DNA of 64,000 nt from an uncultured Ruminococcus sp. (GCA_937902395.1 CALGTV010000102.1:1-64000); one strand, 5' to 3'; positions 31,242-38,714 are shown, counted from the first letter of the stretch. Translations and numbers: made by a program. Notes: a model not told the origin generated them from the sequence alone.

Positions 31242-32519
31242 ATGAATGGTTTCGAGTATATAAAAATTGCCGCTGAACGCGGCAGTAAGCTTGGTTTAGA
31301 GCGTATAACAGAGCTTTGCAAAAGGCTTGATAATCCACAGAATAAGACGCATATAATCCATATTGCAGGCACAAACGGCAAAGGCTCTTTTGGTGCGATG
31401 CTTTCGGCAATTTTAGGGGATTCGGGCTATACAGTGGGAAGCTTTTCTTCACCTGCTCTCACAGATTTAACTGACAGTTTTCGTATAAACGGCGAAAATA
31501 TATCTGTTGACGATTTTAACGAAGTCATGGCTGATATTATCCCCATTTGCGAGGATATGGCGGATAAGCCCACGGAATTTGAAGTCCTTACAGCCGCCGC
31601 ATATGAGCTTTTCAGTCAAAAAAAATGCGATATATCGTTGATTGAGTGCGGAATGGGCGGCGAAACGGATTCCACAAATGTGGTAGAATATCCCGTGCTT
31701 TCGGTTATAACGAATATCGCTCTTGACCATACGGCTTTTTTAGGCGATACAATTGAGGAAATTGCAAAGTGCAAGGCAGGCATAATCAAAAGGACAAGAC
31801 CTGTTCTCTACGGCGGAAACGATGACGAAGCACTTGGAATAATCCGCAGTATATCGCAGAAAAACGGCTCACAGCTCACCCTTGCGGATAAAGACCGTGT
31901 AACCGTTCTTGAAAGTGATATTAATGGTGTAATTTACAGCGATAAGGCTTTTGGCAGGCTGAAATCACGGCTTATCGGCTCATATCAGAAATATAATCTT
32001 GCAAATGTGCTGACAGCTGTTGAAATATTGCGCAACGAGGGTATGAATATTCCTGAAAATGCCGTAAAATCGGGAATTGAAAAGGCTGTGTGGCACGGCA
32101 GATTTGAGGTCGTAAGCCGAAATCCCCTTATAATTTACGACGGGGCGCACAATCCTGACGGAATAATTCAGGCTGCTGAAAGTATCAGCACATATATCAG
32201 CGGAAAAATAGCCCTGCTAATCGGAGTTATGGCAGATAAGGAATACGGACTTTATCCCGAAATACTGGGGAAATTCATTGATAAGGCATTTACAGTTATT
32301 CCCGACAATCCGCGCTCTCTTGACAGCGATACCCTTGCCGCCGCCTTTGAGGAAAAGGGAATAGAAGCTGTTTCCTGCGGCTCGGTAGAAAACGGATTTG
32401 CACAGGCGCTTGAATACGCGAAAAGCCGCAATATACCGTTGATTGTGCTGGGTTCCCTTTATATGTATGGTGAGTTCCGTCAGGAAATTAAGAATTATGA
32501 ATTAAGAATTATGAATTAA
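31242..32519 (+). CDS. folC: folylpolyglutamate synthase / dihydrofolate synthase
   Basis: A 425-residue Mur-ligase-like enzyme adding glutamate to folates, trapping them in the cell after FolT uptake. The P-loop is HIAGTNGKGSFG near residue 42. The family's SFSSPALTDLTDSFRING, ECGMGGETDSTN and TNIALDHTAFLG follow, with ARFEV-equivalent WHGRFEVV and DGAHNPDG in the C-terminal domain. The ribosome site GGTGAT overlaps the folT stop. The last 11 residues (EIKNYELRIMN) are translated from a 7-bp-period tandem repeat that also supplies the stop, so the native C-terminus has probably been replaced. Confidence 0.95.
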   Translation: MNGFEYIKIAAERGSKLGLERITELCKRLDNPQNKTHIIHIAGTNGKGSFGAMLSAILGDSGYTVGSFSSPALTDLTDSFRINGENISVDDFNEVMADIIPICEDMADKPTEFEVLTAAAYELFSQKKCDISLIECGMGGETDSTNVVEYPVLSVITNIALDHTAFLGDTIEEIAKCKAGIIKRTRPVLYGGNDDEALGIIRSISQKNGSQLTLADKDRVTVLESDINGVIYSDKAFGRLKSRLIGSYQKYNLANVLTAVEILRNEGMNIPENAVKSGIEKAVWHGRFEVVSRNPLIIYDGAHNPDGIIQAAESISTYISGKIALLIGVMADKEYGLYPEILGKFIDKAFTVIPDNPRSLDSDTLAAAFEEKGIEAVSCGSVENGFAQALEYAKSRNIPLIVLGSLYMYGEFRQEIKNYELRIMN

Positions 32520-32520
32520 A
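32486..32520 (+). repeat. 7-bp-period tandem repeat inside the folC 3' end
   Basis: AATTAAG, AATTATG, AATTAAG, AATTATG, AATTAAA in tandem (five units). Translated in frame as the end of FolC, with the stop TAA in the last unit. Confidence 0.9.
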
Positions 32521-32529
32521 AAATTTTTT

Positions 32530-32550
32530 GGGCGGTGAAATAAACCGCCC
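32530..32550. terminator. bidirectional terminator between folC and the DUF3795 gene
   Basis: GGGCGGT and ACCGCCC with a 7-base loop, T-rich on the plus side (TTAATTTTTC) and AAATTTTTT on the other. Confidence 0.8.
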
Positions 32551-32931
32551 TTAATTTTTCGTCATATTCTCAAATTTGTTGAAAAAAGCCTCTGAAATTT
32601 GTTTGTATTCATCATCTGTGCAGACTTTTCTGCATATTTCCCTGTATTCCTCAGAGCGACGGAGCATATCATTTATTGTACCACAGGGGAAATTTACGCA
32701 TTGACTGCATTTTTCAACATTATGCGCCTTTGTGCACTCCACAAGTCCATAAGTACATTTTTTATCAGCGGAACAGCCGTTACAGCGTATTTCATCAACA
32801 GAAACCACGGTATTTCGCCAACCTATCCTGTACCACAATTCAGCCACGGCTTTCAGTTCAGCCTCAGTTTGTGCAAGGTATCGGGGACATTTACTGCAAT
32901 CATCTCCGCATAAAGTTATCATATTTTTCAT
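32551..32931 (-). CDS. DUF3795 family Cys-rich protein
   Basis: A 126-residue protein with eleven cysteines. The N-terminal CGDDCSKCPRYLAQ is the DUF3795 signature, followed by IRCNGCSADKKC and then NVEKCSQCVNFPCG. The spacing suggests two or more metal sites, possibly zinc or iron-sulfur. Function unknown in general. ATG at 32931 has GGAG upstream. It is convergent with folC and shares its terminator. Confidence 0.82.
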   Translation of the reverse strand: MKNMITLCGDDCSKCPRYLAQTEAELKAVAELWYRIGWRNTVVSVDEIRCNGCSADKKCTYGLVECTKAHNVEKCSQCVNFPCGTINDMLRRSEEYREICRKVCTDDEYKQISEAFFNKFENMTKN

Positions 32932-32963
32932 AAATTTACTCCAAACACCTCTATAATAATCAA

Positions 32964-32995
32964 AATTCTTAATTCTTAATTCTTAATTCTTAATT
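32964..32995 (-). repeat. 7-bp-period tandem repeat at the DUF3877-like gene stop
   Basis: Four AATTCTT units plus a partial unit. On the minus strand the upstream gene ends AAT-TAA and its stop codon is the first part of TTAAGAATTAAGAATT. Confidence 0.9.
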
Positions 32996-33523
32996 TGAAA
33001 ACATTTCCTCATAATCTTCCCGTATAAAACGATGATACATAGCATGACAACCGCCGCTTATACAGGGCTCTGCGGCAAGGCAGTAGTAGTATTCGTCGGG
33101 GGATTTATCGGGGAAATATGCAAGCAGGTCAAACTCCTCGCTATTGCTTTCCTCGATTACAACATTATCGGAATATTTGTAGAAAACAGCGGTTACTTCC
33201 TCGAGAGGAGCGTGACTGCTGACTTTTTTTACAAGTTCAGCAATAAAATCATATCCTGTAAGGCTGTTGACATATGCTGTACCCTCAGCAGATACTGTGA
33301 TACAGATTCCGCCCTTTATCCTGTGAAAAGCAAGCGCACCGAGCCTTGACGAAGCAAAGTCAGAAAATTCCGATAATAAGTCATCTGTAACCTCTGCGCC
33401 GAGAAGATTTTTCAGCGAGGAATTCATATAATTCAAGCTCATAGGGCGGTTATCGAAGCCTAATTTCAGTTGAGCCTCTTTTATATTGTCAATGAGATTT
33501 TTTTCAAGACGTTCAAAATTCAT
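32990..33523 (-). CDS. DUF3877-like hypothetical protein
   Basis: A 177-residue soluble protein starting MNFERLEKNLIDNIKEAQ at 33523 after a strong GGAGG; the longer frame starts within the ribosome site. The beginning (LEKNLIDNIKEAQLKLGF) and the following SLNYMNSSLKNLLG match my memory of DUF3877. A small alpha-beta domain follows, with EYYYCLAAEPCISGGCHAMY near the end. Function unknown. The stop codon lies inside a 7-bp-period repeat. Confidence 0.7.
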   Translation of the reverse strand: MNFERLEKNLIDNIKEAQLKLGFDNRPMSLNYMNSSLKNLLGAEVTDDLLSEFSDFASSRLGALAFHRIKGGICITVSAEGTAYVNSLTGYDFIAELVKKVSSHAPLEEVTAVFYKYSDNVVIEESNSEEFDLLAYFPDKSPDEYYYCLAAEPCISGGCHAMYHRFIREDYEEMFSN

Positions 33524-33601
33524 AATTTCCTCCAAAAAAGTAATATATAATATTATATCATTTCACGCCATTAATTTCAAGCCGAAAATTCTAAAATTAT
33601 G

Positions 33602-33630
33602 TTTACAAAAGTCGAAAAATATGATATAAT
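33602..33630 (+). promoter_or_regulatory. promoter of the GH25 gene
   Basis: TTTACA at 33602 and TATAAT at 33625, 17-base spacer, 30 bases before the ATG. Confidence 0.85.
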
Positions 33631-33659
33631 GTATACATCATTACAACGGAGGACATAAA

Positions 33660-34613
33660 ATGAAACTGAACAAAGCAAATTTTTTTAAAGCAATTTCCAT
33701 TTTAGAGGGATTTGTTATCGTGGGGCTTGCAGTCAGCACGGGAATTTTCGCCTCTAAGTACAATAAAACCGTTCCCGCAAATGCAGATTCGGATATCAGA
33801 ATACGTCCGTATATTGACAAAGAAGAGACATTTTACCAGCTCAACGGCGAAAAGATACTCGTCCACAACGACACAATGGGGGAGACTTTCATACCCGTTT
33901 TTGCGGATGTTCCCAAAAGTCCCATTGAGCCATCTGAGATAGTCAAGGACGGCAGCGGATTTGTTAAATACGTGGGAAATGACGGACTTGAATCGAAAAT
34001 CGGCGTTGATGTATCCGAATATCAGGGAGTTATTGACTGGGAAAAGGTAAAGGGCGCAGGTGTGGAATTTGCCATAATTCGCGCAGGCTATCGCACATAC
34101 GGCGGCGGAGTAATAACATTGGATAACAGCCTTATCACCAATATAGACGGCGCAAATGCCGCAGGAATTGATGTTGGAGTATACTTCTTCTCACAAGCAA
34201 TTACAACAGAGGAAGCTATCGAGGAAGCAGACGCTATTCTCAACGCCGTTGCAGGAAGAAAGATTACATATCCCATTGTATTTGACTGGGAGATAATATA
34301 CGACGATACAGCGCGTACTGATAAAATGACAGTTGAGGGGCTTGCTGATTGCTGTGTAGCATTCTGCGAGCGTGTAAAATCCGCAGGGTATACGCCAATG
34401 GTATATCAGAACGCTTCAACTTCGACTCACAAGCTTGACTTGCCGCGAATCAAGGACTATGATTTCTGGCTTGCGGAGTATACGGATTTCCCCACATTTT
34501 ATTATGAATATGATATGTGGCAGTACACCTCCGAGGGAAAAGTTCCGGGAATCGAGGGCAACGTGGATATGAACATCAGCTTCAAGGACTTTGGAGCAGA
34601 AAATAATTCGTAA
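33660..34613 (+). CDS. membrane-anchored GH25 muramidase (lysozyme)
   Basis: A 317-residue protein. An N-terminal helix (residues about 10-32, AISILEGFVIVGLAVSTGIF) acts as signal or anchor and is followed by a 75-residue spacer. Residues about 118-315 are a GH25 domain: GVDVSEYQGVIDWEKVKGAG with the first catalytic Asp, FAIIRAGYR, GVYFFSQA, YPIVFDWEI with the catalytic Asp-Glu pair, and FWLAEYTD then MWQYTSEGKVPGIEGNVDMN. It should cleave the beta-1,4 MurNAc-GlcNAc bond and remodel the wall. Own promoter and terminator; not part of the prophage. Confidence 0.93.
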   Translation: MKLNKANFFKAISILEGFVIVGLAVSTGIFASKYNKTVPANADSDIRIRPYIDKEETFYQLNGEKILVHNDTMGETFIPVFADVPKSPIEPSEIVKDGSGFVKYVGNDGLESKIGVDVSEYQGVIDWEKVKGAGVEFAIIRAGYRTYGGGVITLDNSLITNIDGANAAGIDVGVYFFSQAITTEEAIEEADAILNAVAGRKITYPIVFDWEIIYDDTARTDKMTVEGLADCCVAFCERVKSAGYTPMVYQNASTSTHKLDLPRIKDYDFWLAEYTDFPTFYYEYDMWQYTSEGKVPGIEGNVDMNISFKDFGAENNS

Positions 34614-34647
34614 TTTTTTTTTCAAGCTATAATTCAAATAATTGCAA

Positions 34648-34675
34648 AAATCCGCAGATTGACCTCTGCGGATTT
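34648..34675 (+). terminator. terminator of the GH25 gene
   Basis: AAATCCGCAGA and TCTGCGGATTT form an 11-bp perfect stem with a 6-base loop, followed by GTTGTT. The loop is short and the T tract poor. Confidence 0.7.
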
Positions 34676-34694
34676 GTTGTTATTAAGACATTTT

Positions 34695-34720
34695 GCGGAC
34701 TGCCAAAGGCAGCCCCCTAC
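34695..34720 (-). repeat. REP-like element, form B
   Basis: GCGGACTGCCAAAGGCAGCC followed by CCCTAC, a hairpin (CTGCC/GGCAG). An almost identical copy in the other orientation is at 39458-39482. Confidence 0.75.
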
Positions 34721-34860
34721 TACCTTGCAACAACTAAAACTTTATATTTAATAGAAACAGCAATTTATAGATAGAAGAAATGAATAAACAACATTTGAAA
34801 AGACCACTTGACACGCATGAAAAGACTTGCCTTTTTCTTATACAACAAATCCCCGAGTTC

Positions 34861-34985
34861 AAAAGTCGGCAAAGGGAGGAAAAAAGGGGAAAGGGAAAGG
34901 AGAGTCCAGAGAGGAAAACCGTAGGGGAAAAAGGGAGGGAAATGCCGACTTTTGTACCAGTTTTGTTTTTCCCTCCCTTTTGCCC
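34861..34985. repeat. purine-rich stretch with nested, mutually exclusive inverted repeats
   Basis: AAAAGTCGGCA (34861) is the exact complement of TGCCGACTTTT (34943). Between them is a 71-base tract that is almost all purine. Within it GGGGAAAAAGGGAGGG (from about 34924) pairs with CCCTCCCTTTTGCCCC (from about 34970) with a single mismatch. The second stem encloses the right arm of the first, so only one can form at a time. The surrounding 559-base gap (34614-35171) has no gene I can support; a 75-codon frame at 34780 is compositionally odd and rejected. Confidence 0.75.
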
Positions 34986-35112
34986 CGTAGGTGTTCCTCT
35001 TTGGTGATAAATTACCCTTTTGTGTTTATATAAATAGAAAAAGTAAAGATTAAGGTATTACAACGTACTACATAGTTACGATTAACCGTAAAAAAGTACA
35101 ACTTCTATAAAA

Positions 35113-35147
35113 GCTAATAGCTAATAGCTAAAAGCTCACAGCTAAAG
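35113..35147 (+). repeat. 7-bp-period tandem repeat
   Basis: AGCTAAT, AGCTAAT, AGCTAAA, AGCTCAC, AGCTAAA in tandem. A fragment of the ATTACGC type follows at 35170 and carries the stop codon of the corC-like gene. Confidence 0.85.
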
Positions 35148-35171
35148 GCTGCAGCGTAAAGCGCTGCTTAA

Positions 35172-36473
35172 TTACGCATCAACCTTTGTCACACGGCAGA
35201 TTTCAACACGGTGGTGGTAAATTTTCAGCACTTCGATATGAAGTCCGTCGCAGTCAAGCTCAGCAGTAAGGCCGTCTTTGGGGATTTCACCTAGACCTGC
35301 AATAACATAGCCGCCGAAGGTATCGTAATCATCGGTGGGCAGTTCGATATCCAGTTTCTCGTTTACCTCGCCTAAATCGGTTATGCCTGGGATTATCCAG
35401 CAGTTATCGCCAATCTGCTTCAATACAGGCTCAGGAGTATTCAGTTCATCGTCGTCGAATTCTCCCACAAGTTCTTCAACAAGGTCAGTAACAGTGATAA
35501 TACCGGTCATACCGCCGTATTCGTCAACAACAACGGCAAAATGGTGAGCGCCTCGCTTTTTCATCTGAGCAAAAAGCACATCGGCTTTCATATTTTCGTG
35601 AACGAAATAAGGCTCACGGACAGCATTTTTCATGATATTCTCACGGCTTTTGTCAGCAAGACGGAAATAATCCTTTGCATTGAGAATACCGATGATATTA
35701 TCAACACTTTCACCGCAAATGGGGAAAAGTGAGTGACGGGTGCGGTGGATTGTCTTTTCCCATGTTTCCACGGAATCCTCAGCCCAGAGCATTTCCACAT
35801 CAGTACGGTGAGTGCAGACCTGCTCGGCTGTCAAATCGTCAAACTCAAAGATATTCTTGATAATTCTGCTGTCGTCCTCGTCGATAGTACCCTTTTCAGC
35901 ACCTGCGTCAGACATCATAATAATTTCTTCCTCGGTAACGGTTTCTTCCTCGTCCTCGGGATTTATCCCCATAAGCTTCAGAACGCCATTTGTGGAGATA
36001 TTGAGCATCCACACAAGAGGAGCAAAAATTTTCTGAACAGCTGAAATTCCCCCAGCCATAGAAAGAGCCAGTTTTTCGGGATTTTTCATAGCCGCACGCT
36101 TAGGAACAAGCTCACCGAAAACAAGAGTGATATATGAAAGAATAAGAGTTACGACAACAACAGCCACAGGGCGCAGTATATCGGAATAATCTGCAAGACC
36201 TGTATTCTTTGTAAGATTGATAAGTCTGTCTGCGAAGTTATCGGCAGCAAAAGCGGCACCGATGAAGCCTGAAAGAGTAATAGCAACCTGAATTGTAGCT
36301 AAGAAACGCGCAGGCTCATCTGTAAGTTTTTGAAGCTTGCAGGCTTTTTTGTCTCCGTCCTCAGCCATTTTGTCAATTTTGGCGGGATTCGCGGAAATCA
36401 CAGCAATTTCCGCACAGGCGAAAACCGCGTTTAATGCAATAAGTACAATTTGCAGAATAATCTGCCCTAACAT
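35172..36473 (-). CDS. CorC/HlyC family membrane protein (DUF21 + CBS pair + transporter-associated domain)
   Basis: A 433-residue protein of the UPF0053 family. Residues 1-190 are the DUF21 membrane domain with three to four helices (QIVLIALNAVFACAEIAVIS, FLATIQVAITLSGFIGAAFA, VFGELVPKRAAM). Residues about 205-330 hold two CBS domains (HRTDVEMLWAEDSVETWEKT, FAVVVDEYGGMTGIITVTDL, VEELVGEF). The last 85 residues are the CorC_HlyC domain. Members are implicated in magnesium export or resistance. The gene has a long structured leader and a consensus promoter (see 36474-36695). The stop TAA lies in a 7-bp-period repeat fragment. Confidence 0.92.
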   Translation of the reverse strand: MLGQIILQIVLIALNAVFACAEIAVISANPAKIDKMAEDGDKKACKLQKLTDEPARFLATIQVAITLSGFIGAAFAADNFADRLINLTKNTGLADYSDILRPVAVVVVTLILSYITLVFGELVPKRAAMKNPEKLALSMAGGISAVQKIFAPLVWMLNISTNGVLKLMGINPEDEEETVTEEEIIMMSDAGAEKGTIDEDDSRIIKNIFEFDDLTAEQVCTHRTDVEMLWAEDSVETWEKTIHRTRHSLFPICGESVDNIIGILNAKDYFRLADKSRENIMKNAVREPYFVHENMKADVLFAQMKKRGAHHFAVVVDEYGGMTGIITVTDLVEELVGEFDDDELNTPEPVLKQIGDNCWIIPGITDLGEVNEKLDIELPTDDYDTFGGYVIAGLGEIPKDGLTAELDCDGLHIEVLKIYHHRVEICRVTKVDA

Positions 36474-36661
36474 AAAAAATACCTCACTTTAATATTTTTG
36501 ATGAAATTTTTTTCGATATACGCACTAAAAGGCATAACCTGTACTAACACAAAAAATAGTACAGACCATGCCCTGAAAAGCGATATTCTATTTTGTTAAT
36601 ATGACACCCGTCGGGGCAACTGTCCATTTAAAATTTCACCCTTTTCAAATTTAACTGATAC
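36474..36661 (-). promoter_or_regulatory. long structured 5' leader of the corC-like gene, candidate cis-regulatory RNA
   Basis: The predicted transcript has about 185 bases before the ATG. It contains a compact hairpin with GCCCCGACGGGTGTC near 36615. It also contains a 17-bp stem at 36530-36573 (minus-strand GGGCATGGTCTGTACTA with TAGTACAGGTTATGCC, including G-U pairs) followed by a short T run. I could not match it to the magnesium M-box, manganese yybP-ykoY, NiCo or other riboswitch consensus that I know. The ribosome site GAGG is 9 bases before the ATG. Confidence 0.6.
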
Positions 36662-36666
36662 ACTAT

Positions 36667-36695
36667 ATTATATCTTATTAATATGCGTTTGTCAA
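36667..36695 (-). promoter_or_regulatory. promoter of the corC-like gene
   Basis: On the minus strand TTGACA (36690-36695) and TATAAT (36667-36672) with a 17-base spacer, an exact consensus. Confidence 0.88.
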
Positions 36696-36772
36696 GGCTT
36701 TTTTGTCATAGAATAAACAAAAAATATATTTACAAAGTGCGCGGATTAATTTACTTAAATTATCAAAAGTCG

Positions 36773-36903
36773 TTCGTGAATATCGCACAAAAATAAATGT
36801 TTGTGATTGTGCATGTATCCAAACTTTAAAATTATTTTTCAATATGCAACATTTTTCCGTTGCAAAAGTGCCCATTTCAGCCCTTATATGGAAGGGGTTG
36901 TAA
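36773..36903 (+). repeat. dispersed intergenic repeat, copy 2
   Basis: Same orientation and block order as 10813-10940: TATCGCACAAAAATA, TGTTTGTGATT, AAAATTATTTTTCAATA, CAACATTTTTCCGTTG, then the hairpin AGCCCTTATATGGAAGGGG. No ATPase gene follows. It abuts the 3' end of the minus-strand DUF7660-like gene. Confidence 0.8.
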
Positions 36904-36919
36904 AATAATTTCCGCAGAA

Positions 36920-37156
36920 TCACTCATAAATACTGCCTGCGTAAAGCAGAGTTGCAATGAAATCCCAGTTAATATTTTCGGGCATTTGTTCTCCACTATT
37001 TTTATAGTAACCGTCCATATCCTCAGCCCATGCAGCAACGGCTTCCAGATAGTAGTTAATTGAAGAATCTTCGACAGTAGAAATAAACAGCTGCATAAAG
37101 TCCAAGAAATCTTCTTTGCATTTTATATTGCCCAGCATTTTAATGTGGTTATCCAT
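36920..37156 (-). CDS. DUF7660-like small protein
   Basis: A 78-residue acidic protein with CKEDFLDFMQLF, EAVAAWAEDMDGYYKNSG and a final FIATLLYAGSIYE. The W-x-x-D-M-D-G-Y-Y block and terminal A-x-x-YE fit the small domain I remember as DUF7660, which is often found among orphan immunity-type genes. The ribosome site GAGG sits in the last codon and stop of the upstream gene 3 bases away, so the pair is co-translated. Confidence 0.7.
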   Translation of the reverse strand: MDNHIKMLGNIKCKEDFLDFMQLFISTVEDSSINYYLEAVAAWAEDMDGYYKNSGEQMPENINWDFIATLLYAGSIYE

Positions 37157-37159
37157 AGA

Positions 37160-37678
37160 TTACCTCAACTTTCTCCAACCAAAGCTTTTGTGAACGGCTT
37201 CAATTTCACTCATCAAATCAGCACCGAAAACCCAGATTTCTTGTCTCCATGGGTGACCTAAATAGCCGAAGCTGAAATCCTCAGCGATAAAGAAATAATA
37301 ATCTCCGTCGGGGTAGAATGAAGGAAAATCGGCAAGATATTCACCGTTGTTATATCCTTCGTCGTGTATTATCAGGCTTTTCTGTTCGGAAATATTTCTC
37401 GGATCGTAAAGGAAAGCAGAATGATGCCAGTCAAGAGCATAAATTTTCTGACCTTCCTTTGTAATGTCAATGAAAATTTGCCTCATGGTATCATTAATCA
37501 AATCAATTTGTTCATCAGTCATATCGTCAATGGCGTATACCGAATAATCAACGCTGATTTGAAAGGGCAAATGAACATTAAAGGAATGACCTCTGTACTC
37601 GTATGAGGGCGCGAATTTAAGTAAATCATAAACCTTGTCCCATATCTCATTATATTTTTCTGTTTCATTTATAAGCAT
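37160..37678 (-). CDS. DUF2716-like protein
   Basis: A 172-residue protein starting MLINETEKYNEIWDK at 37678; GAGGTG lies 9 bases before it, and the longer frame has no ribosome site. Key stretches are SFNVHLPFQISVDYSVYAID, LDWHHSAFLYDPR and DGDYYFFIAEDFSFGYLGHP followed by WRQEIWVFG, the last being typical of DUF2716. Function unknown; such proteins are often found beside polymorphic-toxin immunity genes. Confidence 0.75.
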   Translation of the reverse strand: MLINETEKYNEIWDKVYDLLKFAPSYEYRGHSFNVHLPFQISVDYSVYAIDDMTDEQIDLINDTMRQIFIDITKEGQKIYALDWHHSAFLYDPRNISEQKSLIIHDEGYNNGEYLADFPSFYPDGDYYFFIAEDFSFGYLGHPWRQEIWVFGADLMSEIEAVHKSFGWRKLR

Positions 37679-37747
37679 ATCGCATATCACCTCAGTAACA
37701 AGATTATAGCACATATAAATTTAGTTGTCAACAGATTTACAAAAGGC

Positions 37748-37780
37748 ATTAAAATTGCCGCAGAATCACTTCCGCGGCAA
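37748..37780 (-). terminator. terminator of the zinc-ribbon membrane protein gene
   Basis: TTGCCGCAGAA and TTCCGCGGCAA pair with one wobble over a 4-base loop. On the minus strand TTTTAATG follows. It begins 7 bases past the stop at 37787. Confidence 0.75.
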
Positions 37781-37786
37781 CTAAGA

Positions 37787-38491
37787 TTATTCAGTTTTAC
37801 TGTTATCTTCAACAGAAGTTTCCTGTACTGTATCAGCAGGAGGAGTATTATTTACAGGAATAGCAGGAGGCTTTGGCTTAGCTGTCAGCTGTTTAAGTGA
37901 ATTTCCCTGATTGTTTTCATTGACGGAACTCCATATAAACAAAGCACCGACAATAAACAAAATAATAGCCAGATACAGCGGAAATCCGAAGCTGATATCC
38001 ATTCCGTTTTTCTCCCATTCTTTCAGAGATTCACCGCCGATTTTATAGTAGCTTTTAGCAGAGAATCTGAAAATAAGCAGAAGTATTGCAGATAATCCTG
38101 ATAACTTAAAGGATATGCCGCTCTTCTTTATGGCAACTGCGGCAATACCTGAGACTGCGGATAAAAGTATGAAAATATTGAATAATCCTGAGCTTTCGCC
38201 TGCCTGAGCTTCAACTTCCTGTGAAACTGATTTATCGCCGAAAATCATATCAGTACCCGAGATTTCTCGTGTCTGACCCGAGCATGATACAGACATAAAC
38301 GTAAAGAAAAAGCATATCAGCGCAATAAGCACCGCAATTTTACCTATGAGAGCAGCTGAGTGAGCCGAACCTGATTTTTCATTCTGAGCAACAGTAATTG
38401 TCGGTTTGCTGTTTTCCTCAGTTGGAGCACCGCATTTGGAACAGAATTTAGTGCCGTCGCTGATTTCGCTTCCGCATTTTTTACAAAACAT
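37787..38491 (-). CDS. zinc-ribbon membrane protein
   Basis: A 234-residue protein. The N-terminal zinc ribbon FCKKCGSEISDGTKFCSKCG (residues 2-21) is followed by a low-complexity linker and four membrane helices (about 48-70, 105-125, 130-150, 170-195). The C-terminal tail is Pro/Asn/Thr-rich and acidic. This arrangement is frequent in Clostridia; no function is known. It has its own terminator and a good ribosome site (AAAGGAG). Confidence 0.78.
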   Translation of the reverse strand: MFCKKCGSEISDGTKFCSKCGAPTEENSKPTITVAQNEKSGSAHSAALIGKIAVLIALICFFFTFMSVSCSGQTREISGTDMIFGDKSVSQEVEAQAGESSGLFNIFILLSAVSGIAAVAIKKSGISFKLSGLSAILLLIFRFSAKSYYKIGGESLKEWEKNGMDISFGFPLYLAIILFIVGALFIWSSVNENNQGNSLKQLTAKPKPPAIPVNNTPPADTVQETSVEDNSKTE

Positions 38492-38613
38492 AATTTTCTC
38501 CTTTCATATAAACCAAATATAAAGCTTATGACATAATTATATCATACAAATCTCAACTTGTCAATGAGTTTGTCGAATTACCGCTGAATCCGCCCGAATC
38601 CTCAATATTTTTC

Positions 38614-38642
38614 TTGACTTTGAACAGGAAATGATATATAAT
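38614..38642 (+). promoter_or_regulatory. promoter of tepA
   Basis: TTGACT at 38614 and TATAAT at 38637 with 17 bases between. Confidence 0.85.
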
Positions 38643-38714
38643 TAATGTGTATACTCATTTTCAGATTGGTTATAATAATAAAAATTAAAGGATTACCCGA
38701 AAGGAATTATTATT

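Noticed and set aside
34780..35007. 75-codon plus-strand frame in the 34614-35171 gap
   Set aside because: Its composition follows the purine-rich repeat (EEKRGKGKE), there is no family resemblance and no ribosome site; the DNA structure explains it better.
36474..36661. M-box, yybP-ykoY or NiCo riboswitch for the corC-like leader
   Set aside because: Their invariant blocks could not be found on the minus strand; kept only as an unidentified structured leader.
36678..36923. 81-codon minus-strand frame over the dispersed repeat copy 2
   Set aside because: It reads the repeat and the promoter of the corC-like gene; no coding features.
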